From a virus: 24,222 nucleotides of DNA. Where the stretch lies: the IMG/VR virus record IMGVR_UViG_3300006736_000091, positions 1-24,222 of that record; one strand, given 5' to 3'. The notes under the pieces are model-generated. The model searched no databases and had not been told where the DNA came from. It was given only the letters and a program-made list of their open reading frames with translations. Below, one piece after another: positions 6,689 through 14,578 of this stretch (positions within the stretch are counted from its first letter, which is position 1; every line of letters starts with the position of its first letter). Both the position numbers and the translations under genes were made by a program.

Positions 6689-7909
6689 ATGAAGGATGCC
6701 ATAGCACTTAGGCAGGAAAGGCAGAAGGTAATCAACGAAGCAAAGGCGCTGGTTGCCCGGGCAGAGGAAGAAAATCGGGATTTGAGCGATCAGGAAAAAG
6801 AATCGTACGATCGGATGGATGCCGATATTGATAAGTTTCTGGTAAGAATCAACCGGATCGAGCGGATGGAGTCTCTGGAACGCGATCTGAAAGAGCCCAT
6901 CGGTGATTCCCTGAAACCCGATACAGGCGATTTGCCGACAGGTGACGAAGCCCGGACCACCGCAGAACTACGCGGTTATGAAAATTTCCTTCAGAATGGG
7001 AAATCCGCCATGAATCAGGAATTCAGGGCGCTGCAGGCCGACGCTGATATTTATGGTGGTTTCGTGGCCACTCCCCCCGAAGTATCAATGCAGATAATCA
7101 AAGCCGTAGACAACGCACTGTTCTTCCGGCAGTTGGCTACTACTTTCCAGGTACCGAAAGCGGAATCCCTGGGCGCGCCGGCTCTTGATAACGATCCGGC
7201 AGATAGCACCTGGACCGCAGAGATAGGATCAGCCAGCGAAGATTCAACCATGAGTTTCGGGAAACGCGAACTGAAACCGCATCCACTGCGGAAACTCCTG
7301 AAGGTATCCGAAACGCTGATCAGGAAAGGCGCCATCGATGTGGTGTCTTTCGTTACCAGCCGCCTGGCCTATAAAACGGCTGTTCCCCAAGAAAACGCTT
7401 TCATGAACGGTACTGGATCCGGCCAGCCGCTGGGTATCTTCGCGGCATCCAGCTCCGGTATCAGCACCGGCCGGGACGTTTCAACCGGCAACACCACCAC
7501 CAGTATCGCGTTTGATGGTCTGATCGAAGCGAAGTACTCTATCAAAACGCAGTACTGGATGGATCTTTCCTGGATATTCCACCGGGATGCCGGTAAACAG
7601 ATCAGGAAACTGAAAGACGGCGAAGGCCGGTACATCTGGGAATCAAGCGTCAAAGCCAACGAACCTGACACCATCCTCGGCCGGCCGGTTTATCTCAGCG
7701 AATACGCGCCCAATACATTTACTACGGGTCTGTATGTCGGCTGTCTCGGTGCCTTCTCCAATTACTGGATAGCCGATGCTCTGAACATCCAGATCAAGCG
7801 CCTGGACGAACTCTACGCCCGCACAAACCAGATCGGGTTCATCGTAAGTGCCGAAACCGATGGTTTACCCGTCCTTGAAGAAGCATTCGCCAGGATCACG
7901 CTGGCTTAA
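6689..7909 (+). CDS. major capsid protein (HK97 fold)
   Basis: This 406-residue protein forms the icosahedral shell. Residues ~1-95 form a charged coiled-coil delta domain that acts as an internal scaffold and is normally removed by the neighbouring protease. The capsid fold begins around the GGFVATPPEVSMQII segment and continues through FFRQLATTFQVPKAES and the E-loop region (STWTAEIGSASEDS). The ending VLEEAFARITLA is typical. An in-frame ATG at 6674 overlaps the protease stop. The ATG at 6689 has GGAGG eight bases upstream and is preferred. Confidence 0.95.
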   Translation: MKDAIALRQERQKVINEAKALVARAEEENRDLSDQEKESYDRMDADIDKFLVRINRIERMESLERDLKEPIGDSLKPDTGDLPTGDEARTTAELRGYENFLQNGKSAMNQEFRALQADADIYGGFVATPPEVSMQIIKAVDNALFFRQLATTFQVPKAESLGAPALDNDPADSTWTAEIGSASEDSTMSFGKRELKPHPLRKLLKVSETLIRKGAIDVVSFVTSRLAYKTAVPQENAFMNGTGSGQPLGIFAASSSGISTGRDVSTGNTTTSIAFDGLIEAKYSIKTQYWMDLSWIFHRDAGKQIRKLKDGEGRYIWESSVKANEPDTILGRPVYLSEYAPNTFTTGLYVGCLGAFSNYWIADALNIQIKRLDELYARTNQIGFIVSAETDGLPVLEEAFARITLA

Positions 7910-7940
7910 CTTTATCAAAGCGAAACGGAGGTAAAAAACA

Positions 7941-8363
7941 ATGAATCTTGGAAAAAATGTGAAGGTGACGAAAGTGATTGATTATGCCGGCGCTGGAACC
8001 GGGACCACCAACGGGACCGAAATCGACATGGAAGGTTTTGACGGCGTGCTGTTCATAGGAGCCGCTATCGGTACCTACAATGCGGGAAACTATCTGAAAC
8101 TGCAGCAGGATACCGCCACCGGTATGGGATCGGCAGCCGACCTCACTGGTACAAAAATCACTCCTGGGGATAGCGGAGATGCGGTAGCAGTTGACCTGTA
8201 CCGCCCACTCGAACAGTTTGTGCGTATCGTGGCTGTTCTGGGTGCATCTTCTACACTTGGAGATTGCTATGCGATCCAGTACTGTGCATCAAAAGCACCT
8301 ACCAGCCACGCATCGACTATCGATACTGAAACCCACATCAGCCCGGCTGAAGGTACTGCTTAG
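7941..8363 (+). CDS. probable head decoration/structural protein
   Basis: This 140-residue protein is encoded directly after the capsid gene with a perfect GGAGG. It has a beta-rich pattern: MEGFDGVLFIGAAIGTYN, then LYRPLEQFVRIVAVLG, then YAIQYCA, ending THISPAEGTA. Small proteins with the same layout (a DM-G-DGVLF-like strand, RP-E-YVR, and the HVSPAEGTA tail) commonly follow the capsid gene in siphoviruses and are annotated as hypothetical or structural. A role in stabilising the capsid is inferred from position. There is no signal peptide. Confidence 0.7.
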   Translation: MNLGKNVKVTKVIDYAGAGTGTTNGTEIDMEGFDGVLFIGAAIGTYNAGNYLKLQQDTATGMGSAADLTGTKITPGDSGDAVAVDLYRPLEQFVRIVAVLGASSTLGDCYAIQYCASKAPTSHASTIDTETHISPAEGTA

Positions 8364-8385
8364 AGGCTGATCTAACATGAAAAGG

Positions 8386-8432
8386 GCTATGTCAACCTGG
8401 GGGCCGGCTAAAACCGGTTCCCGGGCCATAGC
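8386..8432 (+). promoter_or_regulatory. long interrupted hairpin ahead of the 301-aa fibre gene
   Basis: Outer arms GCTATG (8386-8391) and CATAGC (8427-8432) enclose CCTGGG/CCCGGG and GGCCGG/CCGGTT stems (two G-T pairs in the innermost) around a CTAAAA loop. The stem ends four bases before the AAAGGAG ribosome-binding site of the gene at 8451. It lacks a T-run. A 19-codon ORF (8377-8436) runs through the whole stem, so translation of it could melt the hairpin. It may be an mRNA processing, stability or attenuation element. Confidence 0.45.
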
Positions 8433-8450
8433 ATGAAAGGAGCCTGAAAA

Positions 8451-9356
8451 ATGAACGAAAGACATAACAGAATATTGGGCATAGCTCTGGTGTTGCTTCT
8501 TATGTGCGCCGGTGGTGTAATCGCTCAGTATTCTATTCTGAATTATAGGGAACAGGGAGGATCCAGAACCGTTATCGGTGGTTCGCTGGATGTGGTAGAC
8601 GGCGGTGATCTCGATGTTGAATCCGGCGGTTCCTTTAAAATCGCCGGCACTGAGGTTTTGGCGTCCGGGACTCCGTTGCTTGTTGCTAATGGTGGTACCG
8701 GGTTGGCTTCAGGGACATCTGGCGGCGTCCTGGCGTATACTGCTTCTGGGACATTGGCATCATCGGCTGCGTTGGATGATAATGGTGTTATCATTGGCGG
8801 CGGTGCCGGGGCGGTCCCTGAATCGATCACGGCCGGAACAGCTAATCAAGCCCTGATGGGTTCTTCCGGCGCTCCATCTTTTAGGGCGCTGACTGATGCA
8901 GATATCCCTGACGCTGTTACTGTAAGCGGTGGTACGATTGAAAATACCGTTATCGGAGCATCGACGCCAGCCGCAGCCGATTTCACTACCGTTGATGCCA
9001 CTGGTGCTGTCACTGGTGGAAGTTTGACCGATGGGACTGCAACTTTTTCATCTGGGACTTTGACCGGCGCCGTTGCCGGTACCTTCTCCGGATCAGTGAA
9101 AGTTGAATCAAGTGGTTATGTAGTTGATACCGGTGTTTCAACAACGCAATCCGAATATGTTCAACGCGGCACATATACGCTTTCCGGCGGGACTGTTGAA
9201 GTAAGTATCCCCCTGAACTATTCAACGGCCTGGACAATAATCGCCCAATCTAGGACGGCAAATGCCGCCTATGTCTCGGCTGATACCACGGGCGCCACTT
9301 TCGAAATGACCGGTACCGGAAGCGATGCCGGTGTCTGGTACGCAAAAGGTTATTAG
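8451..9356 (+). CDS. signal-peptide-bearing fibre-like structural protein
   Basis: This 301-residue protein begins with a basic stretch and a hydrophobic core (residues ~8-24), ending in a likely signal-peptidase site after GGVIA. The mature part is Gly/Ser/Thr/Ala-rich. It carries fibre-type motifs: LLVANGGTGLASGTSGGVL, LTDADIP, and VIGASTPAAADFTT followed by GAVTGGSLTDGTA repeats, the beta-helical phage fibre style. The C-terminal ~70 residues (YTLSGGTVEVSIPL to WYAKGY) look like a compact beta domain. A clear AAAGGAG lies eight bases before the start. It sits inside the head module rather than after the tail-tip genes. A secretion signal on a virion protein is unusual. Capsid-surface fibre or exported protein are both possible. 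Confidence 0.75.
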   Translation: MNERHNRILGIALVLLLMCAGGVIAQYSILNYREQGGSRTVIGGSLDVVDGGDLDVESGGSFKIAGTEVLASGTPLLVANGGTGLASGTSGGVLAYTASGTLASSAALDDNGVIIGGGAGAVPESITAGTANQALMGSSGAPSFRALTDADIPDAVTVSGGTIENTVIGASTPAAADFTTVDATGAVTGGSLTDGTATFSSGTLTGAVAGTFSGSVKVESSGYVVDTGVSTTQSEYVQRGTYTLSGGTVEVSIPLNYSTAWTIIAQSRTANAAYVSADTTGATFEMTGTGSDAGVWYAKGY

Positions 9357-9367
9357 CATTCATTACA

Positions 9368-9396
9368 ACTCCCCCGCCTGATAATGGCGGGGGAGT
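9368..9396 (+). terminator. strong GC-rich hairpin; terminator-like but without a T-run
   Basis: Perfect 11-bp arms ACTCCCCCGCC (9368-9378) and GGCGGGGGAGT (9386-9396) flank the loop TGATAAT, twelve bases after the stop at 9356. No T tract follows on either strand, so it may stop RNA decay or mark a processing site rather than terminate by itself. The outer nine bases of the arms (ACTCCCCCG) are the same as in the hairpin before the portal gene. Confidence 0.4.
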
Positions 9397-9417
9397 GGAC
9401 CGGGGCTGCTAAAACAC

Positions 9418-9492
9418 ATGGGAGAACGAATAGGGATAGAGATTGTTGGTTTGATCAGTTTTCTATTCTTTCTATCATATGTTTTACTCTAA
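9418..9492 (+). CDS. possible 24-residue single-pass membrane peptide
   Basis: A short frame encodes MGERIGIEIV followed by a hydrophobic stretch ending SYVLL, enough for one membrane helix. The ribosome-binding site is weak. It fills most of the gap between the hairpin and the next gene, but at this size it may be chance. Confidence 0.25.
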   Translation: MGERIGIEIVGLISFLFFLSYVLL

Positions 9493-9510
9493 AATTGGGA
9501 GGTTTTTAAC

Positions 9511-9885
9511 ATGGCTGGAAGCGTAGTAATAACACAACCGAAACCGGAAAGCAGATTTCAAAAAATTGTTATGGTATGGACTTCAGCAGCCGGTGGCGCC
9601 GCAGATGGTACCACCAGCTCCGGATTTGATGGCGCCATAGACAGGATAATCGTCGATCATGGCACTGGCGGTACGGCAGCGGATACGGGATATTCGGTGG
9701 TTCTGAATGATGAAGATGGATATGATCTCCTGGACGGCGGCGGCGCATCTATCGTAACGGCTAACGGAACGCTGCAATTCCAGGGCAACAAAGGGTTATC
9801 AGGAATAGCGAACAGCACTATCACTATCGGCGTAACATCTGCCGGAAACGCTAATTCTGGTACAGTAACAATATACGTAAGGTAG
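9511..9885 (+). CDS. small beta-rich phage structural protein
   Basis: This 124-residue protein has no signal peptide and is preceded by TTGGGAGG. It has alternating strands (KIVMVWTSAAGGAA, DRIIVDHGTGGTAA, YSVVLNDEDGYDLLDGGG) and a C-terminal VTSAGNANSGTVTIYVR. The VxxDEDGxDxL-GGGA core and the final A-GNA-GTVxIY strand recur in small proteins found beside fibre or capsid genes in many tailed phages, which are probably virion components. The exact role is unknown. It lies between the two signal-peptide-bearing fibre genes, 7 bp before the second. Confidence 0.65.
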   Translation: MAGSVVITQPKPESRFQKIVMVWTSAAGGAADGTTSSGFDGAIDRIIVDHGTGGTAADTGYSVVLNDEDGYDLLDGGGASIVTANGTLQFQGNKGLSGIANSTITIGVTSAGNANSGTVTIYVR

Positions 9886-9892
9886 GTGCGAC

Positions 9893-12868
9893 ATGAAAAG
9901 GTATATTAGATTACCTATTATCATAGCACTGATATTGATTCTCGGCGGTTCAAGCGCCTGGGCTACCAGTATGCGTCGGCCAGCTTCCGATTATCTTTAT
10001 TACTATGGTTCTACCAGTATTTTTCGGGTAGGCGGCGGCGCTACTCCATTTACCCGCGTATTCGATGATATCGAAGCCTATTACGGCACCGATGATGATT
10101 ATAATATCCGGTTTAACAGCGCCACGGATAAACTGGTGATCACCGGGGATACCGTTTCCATCGGTGGGACGCTCGAGGTTTCGAGCATTCTTTCCGTTAC
10201 TGGGAATCTGACTATTGGATCAGGTGAGGCCGGCATTGATTACGTTCTGACATTCGATGGAGAAACAAACGATGGTGCAATCACCTGGATGGAAGATGAA
10301 GATAGATTTGATATATCCTGTGATGTCCAGATCATCGACGGTGGCCTGGATATGGGAGGCAATTTAATTATAAACCCGGGGAATCTTTCTGTAACAGATG
10401 CCAGCGGCGGTGAATTTGGAATTAATGGCGGTGATGTTACCACTAAACTCGGGACATCAGATGCTTTAAGTAGTTTTATAATCACTGATAGTAATAGTAA
10501 TGGCATATTTACAGTATTGGGGAATGGACATGCTACCGGTATTTCATTTGAGGCAACAGAAGCCAGCGATGATGCTATCTGGGCCAGAAATGGTGGTTTC
10601 ACCACGGGTCAAAATGGCGCTGATGGGAAAGTAACATTGTATTCTGAGCAAGGCGGGACAGATTATAGTGTGACATTAAACCCCAACGCATCGATGACTT
10701 CCACCGCTGATTTCTTCTTCCCGGCTGATGAACCGGCAGCTACTTATTTGTTGAACATGACGGCTGTTGGTGTTATTGGATTCGATACAAATAATTATCT
10801 CAAAGAAGTAATAACCGACTCTGGAATAGTATCGGTGGCAGTAAATGGAATAACTATCGAAGGGGCTGGTATCGCGACTACTTCTGGTGCCGGTGATACC
10901 GTAACGATCACGGTTACAGAGGCCGATACGCTAACATCGATAACCGGGCGCGGTGCATCAACTGCCACGCTGTCAACTTTTACGGGGGGATTAACACTTG
11001 GCGCTGATGATGATACCAGCAACATGATATTGCATTCAGCCAGCACAATTCAAATGTATGATGATTCCGATGATACCAGCGTTACTATCGGGCCGGTGAC
11101 AGATGGAACAACCACGCTCGGAGTCACCGGCACAATTCAGGCTACCAGTTTTTCTGGTCCGCTGACCGGCAATGTCACTGGTAATGCTGATACCTGCACT
11201 ACGGCCAGCGCCGGAGATAGTGCAACGGCTTTCTTCTCTTCCGGCTCGATAGAGCATGAATATGGTGGTCTGGAAGCAGATGTCAATGCCTATAATGGTC
11301 TAATCAGGATAGCTAGTGGATCAACTACCAATGTTACTAATCTTTCTGGATTGAATACAGCACTGGGATCATCTATCGCCGATGGTGCCCATATATCCAA
11401 TTATCTGGCCGATGATGCCAGCGACATTACTACAGGTACATTGACTGCCGATAGTTTTGAACTTGGCAATGGTGATTATATTGGTATAGATGGAAGTAAC
11501 GAGCGACTTAATTTCGCTACTGCCGGGAATATCAACGCCAATGGTGCAAATTTTAGAATCGGTGAAACCGCCACAGATAATGTTGTACCGGATTTCCAGA
11601 TCATAGCAGACGCTGACTCCGATGGTGGCCAGACCACCAGCGAAACATTTCAATGGAAATTAACCGCTGATTCTGATCCGACTATGGCAGTATGGCACGC
11701 CACTCAAACCCAGGGATCAGGCTATCAATTTGATGCGTTTGTAACGGCTACCGGATTTAATGGAAACCTGACCGGGAACGCTGATACCGTGACCACTAAC
11801 GCTAATTTGACCGGCCCAATAACATCAAGCGGGAATGCAACAACTATTGCGGCACAAACAGGATCCGGAACAACTTTTGTGGTACAGGATACACCGACTC
11901 TCACAACTCCCGAAATCGGAGCCGCAACCGGCACATCACTGGCACTCACAACCGGCAACCTTGATATGGGATCAGCAACGGTTGACGCCGGTGATTTTAC
12001 ATTGCAAATGGGTGGCCAGACTAACGATGGTAAAACTACGCTTGCTTGTTCGTCAGACGCCAACGCTGATTTTTCTGTCACTACCACCGAGGGCGATATT
12101 AGGTTTGATGCTATTGGGGGAACGGTAGAAATAACCATACTAGAAACAGGCTTAATCGGGATTAATCAACCCAGCCCGCTATATCCACTTTCAGTCAATG
12201 GAAACTCAAACCAGGATTTAGAATTTTTGCTTCATCTTAGAAAACCAGTCGGGCCTGGTGGGACAGTTGGAATACTCTTGGGATGCGGCGGTGCCGGATC
12301 GACAGGCACAGCCGCGCTTGTTCAAGAACACATCGATGGCTGGCAAGATGGCGATGTGCATATATTAAATCGAGCGGCTGGGAATGATAACCTCATGCCA
12401 ACGCTTGCGCATAAACAACTGACCGTAAGCCAAGATGGCGAAATATACTTATGGAACATCGATGGGGCGGCCCTGGGCGGTAACGTCGTAGCTGCACATT
12501 ACGATACAGTGACGAAAGAACTATTCTATGATTCATCGTCAGCCAGGTATAAGTCAAATATCAAACCCGGCCAGGCGCCTGAATTCCTTTATGATCTGGA
12601 ATACCGGACATTTGAACCGAAAGACCGGCCAGGCGTTAAGGGCCATGGATTCATCGCCGAAGAAGTGATCCAGGTAGCTCCCGATTTCGTGGCCACCAGG
12701 GATGGGCTACCGGAATCGGTAAACTATTCTATGATGATCGCACCCATGATCCATGAAATGCAGTCAATGCGGAAAGAACTGGACCACCAGAAGATAATAA
12801 ACAGTATCGCATCGGCGCTGTTTGTGATTCTGTTTGCGGTGGCTTTCAGGAAGAAAAAAGCACATTAG
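9893..12868 (+). CDS. 991-aa fibre with signal peptide, S74 chaperone domain and C-terminal TM
   Basis: Residues 1-~24 form a signal peptide (RLPIIIALILILGG) with a likely cut after SAWA. The long middle is a Gly/Thr/Asp-rich repetitive fibre with recurring LTGNVTGNAD / LTGNADTVTT, ITGRGAS and TPEIGAATG motifs. From ~880 it carries an intramolecular chaperone of the endosialidase (peptidase S74) type. It contains SSARYK, with a plausible S882/K887 dyad spaced as in known members, and EYRTFEPKD and HGFIAEEV follow. This domain normally trimerises the fibre and then cuts itself off. The end (~965-991) is a hydrophobic helix followed by RKKKAH, a membrane-type tail that the released domain would carry. 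It starts 7 bp after the preceding stop, with AGGTAGGTG upstream. Confidence 0.85.
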   Translation: MKRYIRLPIIIALILILGGSSAWATSMRRPASDYLYYYGSTSIFRVGGGATPFTRVFDDIEAYYGTDDDYNIRFNSATDKLVITGDTVSIGGTLEVSSILSVTGNLTIGSGEAGIDYVLTFDGETNDGAITWMEDEDRFDISCDVQIIDGGLDMGGNLIINPGNLSVTDASGGEFGINGGDVTTKLGTSDALSSFIITDSNSNGIFTVLGNGHATGISFEATEASDDAIWARNGGFTTGQNGADGKVTLYSEQGGTDYSVTLNPNASMTSTADFFFPADEPAATYLLNMTAVGVIGFDTNNYLKEVITDSGIVSVAVNGITIEGAGIATTSGAGDTVTITVTEADTLTSITGRGASTATLSTFTGGLTLGADDDTSNMILHSASTIQMYDDSDDTSVTIGPVTDGTTTLGVTGTIQATSFSGPLTGNVTGNADTCTTASAGDSATAFFSSGSIEHEYGGLEADVNAYNGLIRIASGSTTNVTNLSGLNTALGSSIADGAHISNYLADDASDITTGTLTADSFELGNGDYIGIDGSNERLNFATAGNINANGANFRIGETATDNVVPDFQIIADADSDGGQTTSETFQWKLTADSDPTMAVWHATQTQGSGYQFDAFVTATGFNGNLTGNADTVTTNANLTGPITSSGNATTIAAQTGSGTTFVVQDTPTLTTPEIGAATGTSLALTTGNLDMGSATVDAGDFTLQMGGQTNDGKTTLACSSDANADFSVTTTEGDIRFDAIGGTVEITILETGLIGINQPSPLYPLSVNGNSNQDLEFLLHLRKPVGPGGTVGILLGCGGAGSTGTAALVQEHIDGWQDGDVHILNRAAGNDNLMPTLAHKQLTVSQDGEIYLWNIDGAALGGNVVAAHYDTVTKELFYDSSSARYKSNIKPGQAPEFLYDLEYRTFEPKDRPGVKGHGFIAEEVIQVAPDFVATRDGLPESVNYSMMIAPMIHEMQSMRKELDHQKIINSIASALFVILFAVAFRKKKAH

Positions 12869-12889
12869 AAAGGAAAGGGGGCTAGAACG

Positions 12890-13132
12890 ATGTATATCAA
12901 GATGAAATCAACAGCAGCCGGCCCGGGGTTCATGTATCTATCCGGGAAAAGTTATGATGTACCGGATAAACTGGCAAAAGCATTCATCAATGCCAAGTCT
13001 GCATTTGAAACAGAAGAACCAGCCGCTGCTGAGATCGAAACAGCGGAAATGAAACCTGATACCAGTAAAGCAGTTAAACCGGCACCAGAGAAGAAACAAC
13101 GGAAACCCAGGAAAAGGAAACCGAAGAAGTGA
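12890..13132 (+). CDS. small structural protein with very basic C-terminus
   Basis: This 80-residue protein is preceded by AAAGGAAAGGGGG. The N-terminal ~40 residues (STAAGPGFMYLSGKSYDV followed by LAKAFINAKSAFE) match small proteins commonly encoded just before the head-tail connector in siphoviruses, in which a short beta domain is followed by a low-complexity tail. The middle is Glu/Ala-rich, and the last ~18 residues are almost all Lys, Arg, Gln and Pro. The function is unknown. The stop overlaps the next gene's GTG start. Confidence 0.65.
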   Translation: MYIKMKSTAAGPGFMYLSGKSYDVPDKLAKAFINAKSAFETEEPAAAEIETAEMKPDTSKAVKPAPEKKQRKPRKRKPKK

Positions 13133-13719
13133 TCAACCAGGTTTACAAAATCAGTGTAGCACCGTCGGTGGAGCCGATGTCACTAGCTGATGCTAAAACG
13201 CATTTGCGTGTTGACGCATCGGATGATGATGATTATATCACTGCACTGATCAAAGCAGTCAGGCTTCACGCTGAACGTATCACTGGCAGGGGGTTTATCA
13301 CGCAGACATGGGAGATGCGGCGCGATACCTTCCCGGCAAGCAATTCTATAAAACTGCGGTATGCTCCGTTACAGTCAATCACCAGCCTGATCTATAAAGA
13401 TTCAGATGGTACTGATAACACCTGGGCATCCAGTAACTACGTGGTTGACACTTATCGGGAACCTGGGCTAATCATCCTCGAGGATGGAGTAAGTTGGCCC
13501 TCAGATACACTTTATGAAACGGGCGGTGTCAGGGTATTGTATGTTCTCGGGTATGGTGACGCGGCCAGCGACCTGGATGAAGATCTGATCCATGTGATGA
13601 AACTTCATCTTACGGTATTGTTTGAATGCCGGGCGCCGATATCGGAAATAAAACTGCAGCCGGTCCCGCTGGGATATCATGCGCTGCTGGAACAATTCAG
13701 GATACACGAATCATGGTAG
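13129..13719 (+). CDS. head-tail connector protein (HK97 gp6-like)
   Basis: This 196-residue protein attaches under the portal to complete the head. The opening VEPMSLADAKTHLRVDASDDDDYITALIKAVRLHAERITGR is the characteristic gp6-like helical start. It continues with a strand-rich middle (TFPASNSIKLRYAPLQSITSL) and a C-terminal helix (LIHVMKLHLTVLFE). The start is a GTG at 13129 overlapping the previous stop (GTGA). The 3' end overlaps the next gene by 7 bp. Confidence 0.9.
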   Translation: MINQVYKISVAPSVEPMSLADAKTHLRVDASDDDDYITALIKAVRLHAERITGRGFITQTWEMRRDTFPASNSIKLRYAPLQSITSLIYKDSDGTDNTWASSNYVVDTYREPGLIILEDGVSWPSDTLYETGGVRVLYVLGYGDAASDLDEDLIHVMKLHLTVLFECRAPISEIKLQPVPLGYHALLEQFRIHESW

Positions 13720-14045
13720 CGTGTCGGGATCCGGGAAAACTGAATAAACGGGTAACGATCCAGGTATCAACGGAACCACAGGATACAACTGGTGAACCGA
13801 TCCCGGACTGGTCAAATGTCGCGACCGTTTGGGCTTCTGTTGAACCGATAGGGGGGAATGAATTTTTTGAAGCCGGGTATTGGGCATCAGAAGTTAGCCA
13901 CCGGATAACAATGAGATATAGAAGCGGGGTAACAACAAAACACCGAATACTTTATGATTCCCGGGCTTTTAACATCAAACGGCCCAGGAACATTGAAGAA
14001 GCAAATGTTTGGCTAGAATTATTCTGTGTTGAAAAGATCGACTGA
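13713..14045 (+). CDS. head-tail joining protein (SPP1 gp16/adaptor-like)
   Basis: This 110-residue protein closes the head-tail interface. Its pattern is a start with PGKLNKRVTIQ, then DWSNVATVWASVEPIGGNEFFEAG, then HRITMRYRSGVTTKHRI and a C-terminal strand. This is the standard phage head-tail joining fold. The reading frame extends upstream to an ATG at 13626. That part lies inside the connector gene and does not fit the family, so I chose the ATG at 13713. The stop shares one base with the next ATG. Confidence 0.88.
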   Translation: MVACRDPGKLNKRVTIQVSTEPQDTTGEPIPDWSNVATVWASVEPIGGNEFFEAGYWASEVSHRITMRYRSGVTTKHRILYDSRAFNIKRPRNIEEANVWLELFCVEKID

Positions 14046-14578
14046 TGCCAGGGAAATCAAAGGCGCTGGTAGTCTATGGGAAGATCAAGACACGGATCGA
14101 CATGGAAACAGCGAAGAACCAGGCAAAACGTGATCTGAATGCGTTGGTAAGGAACCTGAAGCCACTGGCCCGGGCATTCGGTGGCGTAACGGTAAAAGGG
14201 AAAGATAAGACATTCCGGAACCTTGACCGGTTAGCTGGCCGGGAAGCAAGGAAGGCACAGAGGAATGCGACCAGGGCGGCCGGGAAAGTAGTACAGAAAG
14301 CAGCAAAGGATCTGGTACCGGTCAGGACCGGGCTTTTGAAGAAGGAAATCAAGGTAAGAAAGCAGCCGGGCAGGATGCCTGATAGATTCAGTTACATCGT
14401 GCGGGTGGGGGCAAGCAAAAAGGCCTTTTATGGCAGATTTGTGGAACGAGGCAGGAAAGGCCGGAAGATGCGGATAAAACCGTTCATAGCGCCGGCCATG
14501 GATAACAATGAAACGATAGCGATGAACACGGCGATAAAAAGTTTCTGGATGAAATTGAAAGGGCTTATGCGGAAATGA
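14045..14578 (+). CDS. HK97 gp10-like tail/head completion protein
   Basis: This 177-residue protein is rich in Lys and Arg. The family core is visible: helix ARKAQRNATRAAGKVVQKAA, then DLVPVRTGLLKKEI (the PVRTGxL signature), VRVGASKKAFYGRFVERG, and RIKPFIAPAMD. It helps complete the neck or tail joining. The N-terminal ~70 residues are basic and longer than usual. It overlaps both neighbours by 1-4 bp. Confidence 0.9.
   Translation: MPGKSKALVVYGKIKTRIDMETAKNQAKRDLNALVRNLKPLARAFGGVTVKGKDKTFRNLDRLAGREARKAQRNATRAAGKVVQKAAKDLVPVRTGLLKKEIKVRKQPGRMPDRFSYIVRVGASKKAFYGRFVERGRKGRKMRIKPFIAPAMDNNETIAMNTAIKSFWMKLKGLMRK

Noticed and set aside
9368-9396. Confident intrinsic terminator
   Set aside because: The stem is strong but has no T-run on either strand, so it is listed only as terminator-like.
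11835-12128. 97-codon + strand frame inside the 991-aa fibre gene
   Set aside because: It is rich in His and Gln, as expected from reading the repetitive fibre DNA in the wrong frame.
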